Source of the DNA: Micromonospora narathiwatensis
GTDB lineage: Bacteria > Actinomycetota > Actinomycetes > Mycobacteriales > Micromonosporaceae
Assembly (NCBI RefSeq): GCF_900089605.1
Contig: NZ_LT594324.1
Location: 4,898,001 to 4,962,000, forward strand
Reading direction: 5' to 3'
DNA: 64,000 bases
A model generated the notes under the pieces. It worked only from the letters and a program-made list of their open reading frames with translations, made no database searches and was not told the DNA's origin. Position 1 is the first letter of the stretch. Every line of letters starts with the position of its first letter. This document shows, piece after piece, positions 29,015 through 35,615 of the stretch. The position numbers and the translations under genes are program-made.

Positions 29015-30688
29015 TCAGACGTGGCGGCGCGACTGCACGATGCGGAAGCGGTTCGCGACGTATGCGCCGTCGGTCAGTGCCGAGTTGGCCGCCGCGTTCG
29101 CCCCGCTGCCGTGGAAGTCGGAGAACGCCGCCGACTGGTTGACGAAGACCCCGCCGGTGAGGTTGCAGGACAGGTGCACGCCGACCTCGACCGCCGCGGT
29201 CTCGGCCGCGTCGAGCACCGCCTCGTCGGTGGCGTACACCCCCGCGGTGAGTGCGCCCTTCTCGGCCACCGTCGAGCGCAGGATCTCCAGGCTGTGCGGG
29301 GTGGAGTTGGTGGCGATGACGAACGAGATCGGCCCGAACCACTCCCGGGAGTAGGTCGCCGTGTCGGTCGCGTCCAGCTTGACGATGGTCGGCGTACGCA
29401 CCACGGCGCCGGGGAAGGACGGGTGCTCGACGGTCCGCGACTCCAGCACCGTCTCGCCGACCTTGGTGACCTCCTCCAGCCGCTCCAGCACGCCGTCGTT
29501 GACGATCGCGCCGGTGAACTCGACGCCCCGGGCCGGGTCGGCGGTGAGCTTGCCGACCGCCGCGGCGATCCCGGCGGCCACCTCGTCGAAGCTCTTGTGC
29601 CCCTGGTCGGTCTCGATGCCGCCCCGGGGGATCAGCAGGTTCTGCGAGGTGGTGCACATCTGGCCGCTGTACAGGGCGAGCGTGAAGCCCAGGTTGCGGC
29701 ACATCCCGACGAAGTCGTCGGTGGAGTCGATCACCACCGTGTTCAGGCCGGCCTTCTCGGTGTAGACGGCGGCCTGCCGGGCGTTCGCCTCCAGCCAGTC
29801 GCCGTACTCGCTGGAGCCGGTGAAGTCAACGATCTTGACGGCCGGGTGCAGGGCCAGGGTCGAGGCGAGCTTCTCGTCCGCCGCCTCCGGGGCGAGCTGC
29901 ACCAGGTTCGGGTCGAAGCCGGCCTCGGCGAGCACCTGGCGGGCGTACCGGACGGTGATGGCGAGCGGCAGCACCGCGCGCGGGTGCGGCTTGACGACCA
30001 CCGGGTTGCCGGTGACCAGCGAGGCGAACAGACCCGGGTACGAGTTCCAGGTCGGGAAGGTGTTGCAGCCGATCACCAGCGCCACGCCACGCGGCACCAC
30101 GTGGAAGGTCTTGCTCATCCGCAGCGGGTCGCCCTTGCCGGCGGGCTTCTCCCAGCCGGCCGTCCCCGGGTGGCGGGTCATCTCGGCGTACGCGTAGGCG
30201 ATCGCCTCCAACGCGCGGTCCAGCGCGTGCGCGCCGCCGGCCTGGAAGGCCATCACGAACGCCTGGCCGCTGGTGAACTGCACCGCGTTGGCCAGCTCGA
30301 ACACGTTCTTGTGCAGCCGGTCGAGGATCTCCAGGCAGACGCCCACCCGGGCCTGCGGGCCGGCGTCGCGCCAGGCGGGCAGGGCGGCGCTGGCGGCGGC
30401 CACGAGCTGGTCGGCGGTGGCGTGCGGGTAGCGCACGTTCAGCTCCACGCCGAACGGGCTGGCCTCGGTGGCGACGGTCCCGCCGTCGCCCGGCTGGTCG
30501 AGGGGGAAGTCACTGTTCAGGTACGCCTCGAAGGCGGCCTTGCCCTCGGCGGCGGCGGTCTCGCCGTACACCCGGGGGCTGGGCGACTCGGGATAGGCGG
30601 ACCAGTACCCACGCTCCGTGATCGCGGTCAGCGCCCGGGTGAGGGTCTCGGCGTGCCTGTCGTACAGGGGGTGCGGCGTCTCCGTCAT
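29015..30688 (-). CDS. paaN: Phenylacetic acid degradation protein PaaN, aldehyde dehydrogenase type
   Basis: A 557-residue protein of the PaaN branch of aldehyde dehydrogenases. The NAD-site region VVPRGVALVIGCNTFPTWNSYPGLF and VVVKPHPRAVLPLAI are visible. VDFTGSSEYGDWLEANARQAAVYTEKAGLNTV gives the glutamate region, and the catalytic cysteine lies in YSGQMCTTSQNLLIP. It is thought to oxidise a ring-cleavage aldehyde in phenylacetate breakdown. Start at MTETPHPLYD, ignoring a longer unlikely N-terminus. No other paa genes are in the window. Confidence 0.88.
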   Translation of the reverse strand: MTETPHPLYDRHAETLTRALTAITERGYWSAYPESPSPRVYGETAAAEGKAAFEAYLNSDFPLDQPGDGGTVATEASPFGVELNVRYPHATADQLVAAASAALPAWRDAGPQARVGVCLEILDRLHKNVFELANAVQFTSGQAFVMAFQAGGAHALDRALEAIAYAYAEMTRHPGTAGWEKPAGKGDPLRMSKTFHVVPRGVALVIGCNTFPTWNSYPGLFASLVTGNPVVVKPHPRAVLPLAITVRYARQVLAEAGFDPNLVQLAPEAADEKLASTLALHPAVKIVDFTGSSEYGDWLEANARQAAVYTEKAGLNTVVIDSTDDFVGMCRNLGFTLALYSGQMCTTSQNLLIPRGGIETDQGHKSFDEVAAGIAAAVGKLTADPARGVEFTGAIVNDGVLERLEEVTKVGETVLESRTVEHPSFPGAVVRTPTIVKLDATDTATYSREWFGPISFVIATNSTPHSLEILRSTVAEKGALTAGVYATDEAVLDAAETAAVEVGVHLSCNLTGGVFVNQSAAFSDFHGSGANAAANSALTDGAYVANRFRIVQSRRHV

Positions 30689-30740
30689 GCCCGCCATCAT
30701 GCAACAGGAAGCCACCAGATCAGTAGGGGCGTGTCACAAC

Positions 30741-31760
30741 TCAGATCGCCAGCTGCCAGTCCGTCGAGCCGGCCGCCGGGCGGAAGCCGAGCTGCTCGTT
30801 GATCGCGATCATGTGGGCGTTCTCGGCCGCGTTGTACGTGTCGATCGTCCGCAGCCCGGGCTCGTGTGCCAGGGCGTGCTCCAGATTCTCGATCTTGGTG
30901 AACAGGCCGAGCCGGTGACCGCGGTGGTCCGGGTCGACGATGGTGATCTGCTGCCAGGCGTGCCGGGTGGTGTTCGCGTCGAGGCTGAGCATGCTCCAGG
31001 CGGCCAGCCGGCCGGACGCCTCGTGCACCGCGCCGGCGTTGTAGCGGCGGACTCCCCGCGCGTCCAGCGCCCGCTCCCGGCCCCGGATCCGGTCGGCGTC
31101 CATCTGCTCCTGCTCCCACCGGAGGTCCCCGAGGGGAGCGTCGACCAGCAGCCGGCCCTCCAGATGGGCGACGTCGCCGACGTACTCCTGCGGGGCGTGG
31201 TCGCCCCAGCGGACCGTGCGGTAGCCGGCGGCGGCCGCCCCGGCCTCGGCCAGGAGGGCCGTCAGCCCGGACCGGTCGAGCGCGGCGACGTCGAGTCGGC
31301 GGCGGACGTCGGCGAGCGCCGGACGGGCGCCGACGGCGGCGGCGAAGGCGGCCCCGGGCAGCTCCCGGCCCTCCTCCCCGGGCAACGGGGTGACGGTCGA
31401 GCCGACCATCCGCTTGCCGCCGTGCTCCCGCAGCAGCCGCAGGCCATGCTCGTGCAGCGCGCGCCCCACCCCGCGCCGCCGGTACGCCGGGTCCACCACC
31501 AACTCGGCGCTGGCGGTCTCGGTGTTGTCCAGCGTGTGCAGGTACAGACGGATCCAACCGGCGGGCACCCCGTCGAGCCGGGCCACCGACCAGCGGGTGT
31601 CGATCCCCGGCATCGGATGCCGGAGCGGCGCCCCGAACCGCCGCCGACACAGCGGCGGGAGGTCCGGCTCGTCCAGGGCCTGGGCCGCGACCGCAATCCG
31701 GTACGTCTCGTCGAGCGTGGCGTGGTCGTCCGGGTCGAGCGGGGTGACGGAGATGGCCAT
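30741..31760 (-). CDS. Two-domain GNAT acetyltransferase with structured leader
   Basis: A 339-residue protein with two GNAT-like halves. The first has ELVVDPAYRRRGVGRALHEHGLRLL, a full acetyl-CoA motif. The second has ITIVDPDHRGHRLGLFTKIENLEHA and a closing NAAENAHMIAINEQLGFRPA. Substrate unknown. The ATG giving MAISVTPLD is the sensible start. The same frame stays open back to a GTG at 31904, directly after a good promoter, so a 48-residue Arg-rich extension from a leaderless mRNA cannot be excluded. The leader holds strong RNA structure. Confidence 0.83.
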   Translation of the reverse strand: MAISVTPLDPDDHATLDETYRIAVAAQALDEPDLPPLCRRRFGAPLRHPMPGIDTRWSVARLDGVPAGWIRLYLHTLDNTETASAELVVDPAYRRRGVGRALHEHGLRLLREHGGKRMVGSTVTPLPGEEGRELPGAAFAAAVGARPALADVRRRLDVAALDRSGLTALLAEAGAAAAGYRTVRWGDHAPQEYVGDVAHLEGRLLVDAPLGDLRWEQEQMDADRIRGRERALDARGVRRYNAGAVHEASGRLAAWSMLSLDANTTRHAWQQITIVDPDHRGHRLGLFTKIENLEHALAHEPGLRTIDTYNAAENAHMIAINEQLGFRPAAGSTDWQLAI

Positions 31761-31784
31761 GGAGCGAGCCTGCGTCACGCACAG

Positions 31785-31819
31785 CGAAGGGGCCAGCGGA
31801 TTTCCCGCTGGCCCCTTCG
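31785..31819 (-). terminator. Perfect 15-bp hairpin in the GNAT leader
   Basis: CGAAGGGGCCAGCGG and CCGCTGGCCCCTTCG pair without mismatch around 5 nt. It lies between the promoter and the start codon of the GNAT gene, 25 bp before the ATG. This is terminator-like but lacks a T run, so it may be an attenuator. Confidence 0.6.
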
Positions 31820-31828
31820 GAAGTTGGT

Positions 31829-31901
31829 CGGGAGGGACGTCCGCACAACGCCTCCGGCGTTGGGCCAAAAGACCTAAAAGTCTTCGGCGGATGCCCTCCC
31901 G
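31829..31901 (-). promoter_or_regulatory. Structured leader RNA of the GNAT gene
   Basis: A long-range stem joins CGGGAGGG...TCCG with its complement at 31888-31901, with a small internal loop. It encloses two hairpins, AACGCC/GGCGTT (31847-31861) and AAGAC/GTCTT (31869-31884). Together with the 15-bp hairpin downstream this looks like a folded regulatory leader. No known riboswitch class recognised. Confidence 0.5.
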
Positions 31902-31909
31902 CACCGAGC

Positions 31910-31938
31910 ATCTTCCGCCGTCCGGTTCCTGCCGTCAA
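31910..31938 (-). promoter_or_regulatory. Sigma-70-like promoter of the GNAT gene
   Basis: On the minus strand TTGACG, a 17-nt spacer and GAAGAT. Transcription would begin near 31903, right where the structured leader begins. Confidence 0.6.
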
Positions 31939-32044
31939 GTCCTTGTCGGCGGATTTTCCACACTCACAGCGAATGGCCAGTTACCCCGCGAAACGACCCG
32001 ATCCCCCGCCCGGGCGATCCGCCCCTCCCCCGGCCGGCTGGCGC

Positions 32045-32076
32045 GGGCCTGGTCTGGGGCGGGCCTGGTCCGGGGC
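32045..32076 (+). repeat. Tandem 16-bp duplication
   Basis: GGGCCTGGTCTGGGGC is followed directly by GGGCCTGGTCCGGGGC, differing at one base. Non-coding, downstream of thrC. Confidence 0.7.
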
Positions 32077-32083
32077 GGGAGTT

Positions 32084-32131
32084 CGGCGATCCGGCGGTGT
32101 CGGAGGAGCCAGGGACGCCGCCAGATCGCCG
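32084..32131 (-). terminator. Terminator of thrC
   Basis: CGGCGATC (32084-32091) pairs with GATCGCCG (32124-32131). The stem continues with GGCGG/CCGCC after one mismatch. It begins 9 bp past the thrC stop on the minus strand. Confidence 0.65.
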
Positions 32132-32139
32132 ACCCGGTG

Positions 32140-33429
32140 TCAGCCCAGGAGCCCGGCGTCACGCGCGGCGCGCAGCGAGGGCCTGATGCGGTGGGTCGGG
32201 CCGACCTGGGCCGCCACCGCGTCGATCGTCTTGAGTCCCTCGCCGGTGTTGAAGACGACGGTCTCGGCGGCCGGGTCGAGGCGACCCGACTCGACCAGCT
32301 TGCGCAGCACCGCCACGGTGACCCCGCCGGCGGTCTCCGCGAAGACCCCGGCGGTACGGGCGAGCAGCCGGATACCGGCCCGGATCTCCTCGTCGTCGAC
32401 GTACTCCATCCAGCCGCCGGTGCGGCGCACCGCCTCTAGGGCGTAGAGGCCGGCGGCCGGGTCGCCGATGTTCAACGACTTGGCGATGCCGGTCGGCTTG
32501 ACCGGGACGATCGTGTCGCTGCCGGTGTGCAGCGCGGTGGCGATCGGGTTGCAACCGGCGGACTGGGCGCCGAACACCTTCCAGCCCCCGGCCGGCGCCT
32601 CCACCAGCCCGATCTCGACCAGCTCGGAAAACGCCTTGTCGATCTTCGTGAGCAGCTCCCCGCTGGCCATCGGGATGACCACCTGGGCGGGGATCCGCCA
32701 GCCGAGCTGCTCGGCCACCTCGTACCCGAGGGTCTTGGAGCCCTCGGCGTAGAACGGCCGGACGTTGACGTTGACGAAGGCGGTGTCCTCGAACTCGTCG
32801 GTCTCCACCAGCTCGCCGCAGAGCCGGTTCACGTCGTCGTACGAGCCGTCGATGGCGACCAGGTCGCCGCCGTAGACGGCGGTGGTCACCACCTTGCCCT
32901 GCTCCAGGTCGCTGGGGATGAAGACCACCGAGGGCGCCCCGGCCCGGGCCGCGTGGGCGGCGACCGAGTTGGCCAGGTTGCCGGTGGAGGCGCAGGCGTA
33001 CCGGGTGAAGCCGAGCGCCCGGGCGGCGGTCAGCGCCACCGAGACCACCCGGTCCTTGAACGAGTGGGTCGGGTTGGCGCTGTCGTCCTTGACCCAGAGC
33101 GGGGCGGTGATGCCCAGTTCGGCGGCCAGGTGCGGGGCGGCGACCAGCGGGGTCAGCCCGGGGTCCAGGGTGACCCGGGTGGCCGGGTCCTGGCCGGCGG
33201 GGAGCAGGGCGGCGTACCGCCAGAGGTTCTTCGGGCCGGCCTCGATCTGTTCCCGGGTGACGGCGGCCAGGGCGGCGGCGTCGTAGTCGACCTCCAGCGG
33301 GCCGAAACACTCGTAGCAGGCGTGCTGGGCGGCGAGCGGGTAGCGCGCGGAACACGCGCGGCAGACCAGGGCGCGGGCCGGGCTGAGGGTGGTGTCGATG
33401 CCGGAGGCGGCAGGAAGCGTCGACGTCAT
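32140..33429 (-). CDS. thrC: Threonine synthase
   Basis: A 429-residue PLP enzyme making threonine from O-phosphohomoserine. The PLP lysine is in NPTHSFKDRVVSVAL and the phosphate-cradle segment is STGNLANSVAAHAARAG. GAQSAGCNPIATAL and PTGIAKSLNIGDPA follow. The N-terminus has a CRAC...CYEC zinc-ribbon-like pair of cysteine motifs, as in the actinobacterial form. A SAM-I riboswitch lies immediately upstream, so expression should fall when SAM is high. It has its own terminator; hom and thrB are not here. Confidence 0.95.
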   Translation of the reverse strand: MTSTLPAASGIDTTLSPARALVCRACSARYPLAAQHACYECFGPLEVDYDAAALAAVTREQIEAGPKNLWRYAALLPAGQDPATRVTLDPGLTPLVAAPHLAAELGITAPLWVKDDSANPTHSFKDRVVSVALTAARALGFTRYACASTGNLANSVAAHAARAGAPSVVFIPSDLEQGKVVTTAVYGGDLVAIDGSYDDVNRLCGELVETDEFEDTAFVNVNVRPFYAEGSKTLGYEVAEQLGWRIPAQVVIPMASGELLTKIDKAFSELVEIGLVEAPAGGWKVFGAQSAGCNPIATALHTGSDTIVPVKPTGIAKSLNIGDPAAGLYALEAVRRTGGWMEYVDDEEIRAGIRLLARTAGVFAETAGGVTVAVLRKLVESGRLDPAAETVVFNTGEGLKTIDAVAAQVGPTHRIRPSLRAARDAGLLG

Positions 33430-33443
33430 GTCGAGAAATTCCT

Positions 33444-33572
33444 CTCATCTTTCCCCGCATCGCCGGGTGCGGCGGGGACGGAATTGGCACCTGCCCGCCG
33501 TCGCTCGACGTCGAGCGCGCGGGTGGTTGCCGGGGCGTCATCGGGCCGTATCCCTCAGCCCCTCTGGATGAG
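33444..33572 (-). promoter_or_regulatory. SAM-I (S-box) riboswitch
   Basis: On the minus strand the S-box consensus is clear. CTCATC opens P1, followed by CAGAGGGGCTGAGGGA, GGCCCGATGACGCC and CGGCAACC. GGTGCCAATTCC comes later, and GAAAGATGAG closes P1. P1 ends 14 nt before the thrC ATG and abuts the AGAGGA ribosome site, which suggests translational control. Confidence 0.95.
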
Positions 33573-33677
33573 GTATGCAGTTGTGCGGTCAAGTCTATGC
33601 GGGGTCCGCCGCCAGCGCGACCAGGTGTTCCACCTGGTGAGCCGGTGAGTCGGGAGACACGTGGCAGGATCGCCGGG

Positions 33678-34064
33678 ATGGGGATGACGGCACGGCTCGG
33701 CGCGCTGGCCGGCACCGTCCTACTCGCCGCCTGCACGCCCGTACCGACCGGCACCCCGGTCGGCGGCGGCGACGCGCCGATCCGGTCCACCACCGCCACT
33801 CCGGACCTCGCCGCCTGCCCCGCCGACGGGATACGCATCACCGCGCTCGGGGTGAGCGCCGCGATGGGCCTGCGGGCGATGGGCCTGGATCTGGTCAACT
33901 GCGGGACCGGGCCGTACGCGCTGGAGGGTCACCCGGTGCCGCGGCTCCGGGGATCGATCGATCTCGGCAACACCGGCCGGCTCGGGGTCAGCGCCTGGAA
34001 GCGGGACGACCGTCCCGCCCCGACGCCCAGCGCCCCACCCCCCGTCCCCGACAGCCGCCGCTGA
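33678..34064 (+). CDS. Short DUF4232-like lipoprotein
   Basis: A predicted lipoprotein of 128 residues with lipobox LAAC near residue 19 and a Thr/Pro-rich linker. ACPADGIRITALGVSAAMGLRAMGLDLVNCGTGPYALEGHPVPRL resembles the first half of DUF4232. The tail then jumps to DLGNTGRLGVSAWKRD, which in related proteins closes the domain, so a central part may be missing. The ATG at 33684 is an alternative start. Function unknown; anchored outside the membrane. Confidence 0.62.
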   Translation: MGMTARLGALAGTVLLAACTPVPTGTPVGGGDAPIRSTTATPDLAACPADGIRITALGVSAAMGLRAMGLDLVNCGTGPYALEGHPVPRLRGSIDLGNTGRLGVSAWKRDDRPAPTPSAPPPVPDSRR

Positions 34065-34076
34065 GCACCCCGCTCA

Positions 34077-34126
34077 AGATCTTGGTAGGAATCGGCCCCT
34101 GGAGGGGCCATTCGCTACCAAGATCT
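34077..34126. repeat. Long palindromic repeat / bidirectional terminator
   Basis: AGATCTTGGTAG (34077-34088) pairs with CTACCAAGATCT (34115-34126). Inside, GAAT/ATTC and GGCCCC/GGGGCC continue the stem nearly to its tip. It lies between convergent genes and may belong to a dispersed palindrome family. Confidence 0.7.
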
Positions 34127-34141
34127 CGAACGGGCGTCGGG

Positions 34142-34564
34142 TCAGGCCAGGCGCGGTGGCGGGGTGGGGCGGCGGCGCAGCTTCGCGTCCAGCGCCAGGT
34201 TGCCCGGGCCGAGCACCGCGATGAGCACGAACGACCAGCAGAAGAGGGCGGCCATCTCACCGCCGTTGCGCAGCGGCAGCAGCCCGTGCGGTTGGTGCAC
34301 CACGAAGTACGCGTACGCCATGGAGCCGGAGGCGAGTAACGCCGCGGGCCGGGTCACCAGGCCGACGAGCACGAGGCCGCCGCAGACGAGTTGGATCAGC
34401 GCGGCCCACCAGCCGGGCCACTGCCCGACCGGGATCGCCTTGCCGCTCATCTGGTTGCCGCCCAGCACGCCGAAGACCGACGCCGCGCCGTGGCAGACGA
34501 AGAGCAGACCGATGACCATGCGGAACAGGGAGAGTGCGGGACCGTTCAGCCGGGCCGGAACCAT
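34142..34564 (-). CDS. DoxX family membrane protein
   Basis: A 140-residue protein with four membrane helices, starting MVPARLNGPALSLFRMVIGLLFVCHG and including GGLVLVGLVTRPAALLASGSMAYAYF, the DoxX pattern. Some DoxX proteins act with superoxide dismutase or rhodanese in redox defence; the role here is unknown. Start chosen at the ATG preceded by GGAGG at 5 nt. A CebR-like palindrome lies 110 bp upstream. Confidence 0.83.
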   Translation of the reverse strand: MVPARLNGPALSLFRMVIGLLFVCHGAASVFGVLGGNQMSGKAIPVGQWPGWWAALIQLVCGGLVLVGLVTRPAALLASGSMAYAYFVVHQPHGLLPLRNGGEMAALFCWSFVLIAVLGPGNLALDAKLRRRPTPPPRLA

Positions 34565-34674
34565 CAGAACCTCCATTGACGAGGATGGATGGATTCCAGG
34601 ATGCGACTCGAACGTATCGAAGTTAATAAATTCCTTCCTGGTGGGACGATCCGCAATGCCCCTGTTCAGAAGAG

Positions 34675-34688
34675 TGGGAACGCTCCCA
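34675..34688. promoter_or_regulatory. CebR/LacI-type operator-like palindrome
   Basis: TGGGAACGCTCCCA differs by one base from TGGGAGCGCTCCCA, the known CebR operator of Streptomyces. It lies 111 bp upstream of the doxX-like start and within the AT-rich gap after the ABC permease gene. Confidence 0.5.
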
Positions 34689-34727
34689 TGATATCGCCGT
34701 TTGTCAACTGTCTCCCGCCTGCGCCGG

Positions 34728-35615
34728 TCAGCTCGTGACGTCCTTGCGGGTGAAGCGCCAGAACGCCAGCGCCCAGAATCCGGTGGCGTAGACGATCGCC
34801 GAGATGGCTCCGCGTACCAGGTCGTCGGTCTGCACCGGGGTGGAGAGCAGGCCCAGCCAGGCGCTGCTGTAGTGGGTGGGCAGGAACGCGCGCAGCCCGC
34901 CCAGCGCGGTGATCTGGTCCAGGATGCTGGAGAGGATCCAGAGCAGCACCGCCCCGCCGACCGCGCCGAGCGCGGCGTCCGTGGTCACCGAGAGCAGGAA
35001 CGCCAGGCCGGCCACCACCAGCAGGATGATCGCCAGGTAGCCGAGCACCGCGAGCAGGCGGAGCAGCCCCTCGGCCGGAGGCAGCTCGGCGGAGACCTGG
35101 CTGCGCAGCGGGGACCAGCCGTACCGGAGGGTGCCGGCGAGCAGCGCGGTGCCGGCGAGCAGCAGCAGGGCCAGCCCCGAGTACGCGAGCGCGACCAGCA
35201 GCTTCACCGTCAGCAGCCGGGCCCGGGGAACCGGGATCGCCAGCAGGTAACGCAGGCTGCCCCAGCTCGCCTCGCTGGCCACCGTGTCCCCGCAGAACAG
35301 CGCCACCACCACGACCAGCAGGAACGATGACGACACGAAGATCGAGAAGAGGGTGAAGTTCAACCCGCCGGAGACGGCCAGGTCGACCAGGCTGCCGAAC
35401 TCGTTGTTCCGGTTCCGGTCCGCGTTGCCGGAGTTGAACTGGAACGCGATCAGGATGATCAGCGGCAGCAGCACCATGAACCCGAGCGCGAGCTGGGTAC
35501 GCCGCCGCGCCGCCTGCCGGCCGAACTCGGCCCGGAACGGCAGGGTCGCCGACGGCCGGTAGCCCGGCGCCGCTCCGCCCCGGCCCGCCGTACGCACGGA
35601 TGACGACTGTCCCAT
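34728..35615 (-). CDS. ABC-2 type permease
   Basis: A 295-residue membrane protein. After a soluble N-terminus come about six helices (LALGFMVLLPLIILIAF, SSSFLLVVVVALFCGDTVASEASWGSLRYLLAIPVPRARLL and others, abbreviated). GDTVASEASWGSLRYLL is the typical ABC-2 permease loop. It overlaps the end of the hydrolase-ATPase gene (TGATG), so the two are translated together and form one transporter. The GTG 3 bp earlier is an alternative start. Confidence 0.85.
   Translation of the reverse strand: MGQSSSVRTAGRGGAAPGYRPSATLPFRAEFGRQAARRRTQLALGFMVLLPLIILIAFQFNSGNADRNRNNEFGSLVDLAVSGGLNFTLFSIFVSSSFLLVVVVALFCGDTVASEASWGSLRYLLAIPVPRARLLTVKLLVALAYSGLALLLLAGTALLAGTLRYGWSPLRSQVSAELPPAEGLLRLLAVLGYLAIILLVVAGLAFLLSVTTDAALGAVGGAVLLWILSSILDQITALGGLRAFLPTHYSSAWLGLLSTPVQTDDLVRGAISAIVYATGFWALAFWRFTRKDVTS

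Noticed and set aside
31902..31938. WhiB7-type promoter before the GNAT gene
   Set aside because: The AT-rich stretch lies about 20 bp upstream of the -35 instead of directly next to it, so the WhiB7 pattern is not met.
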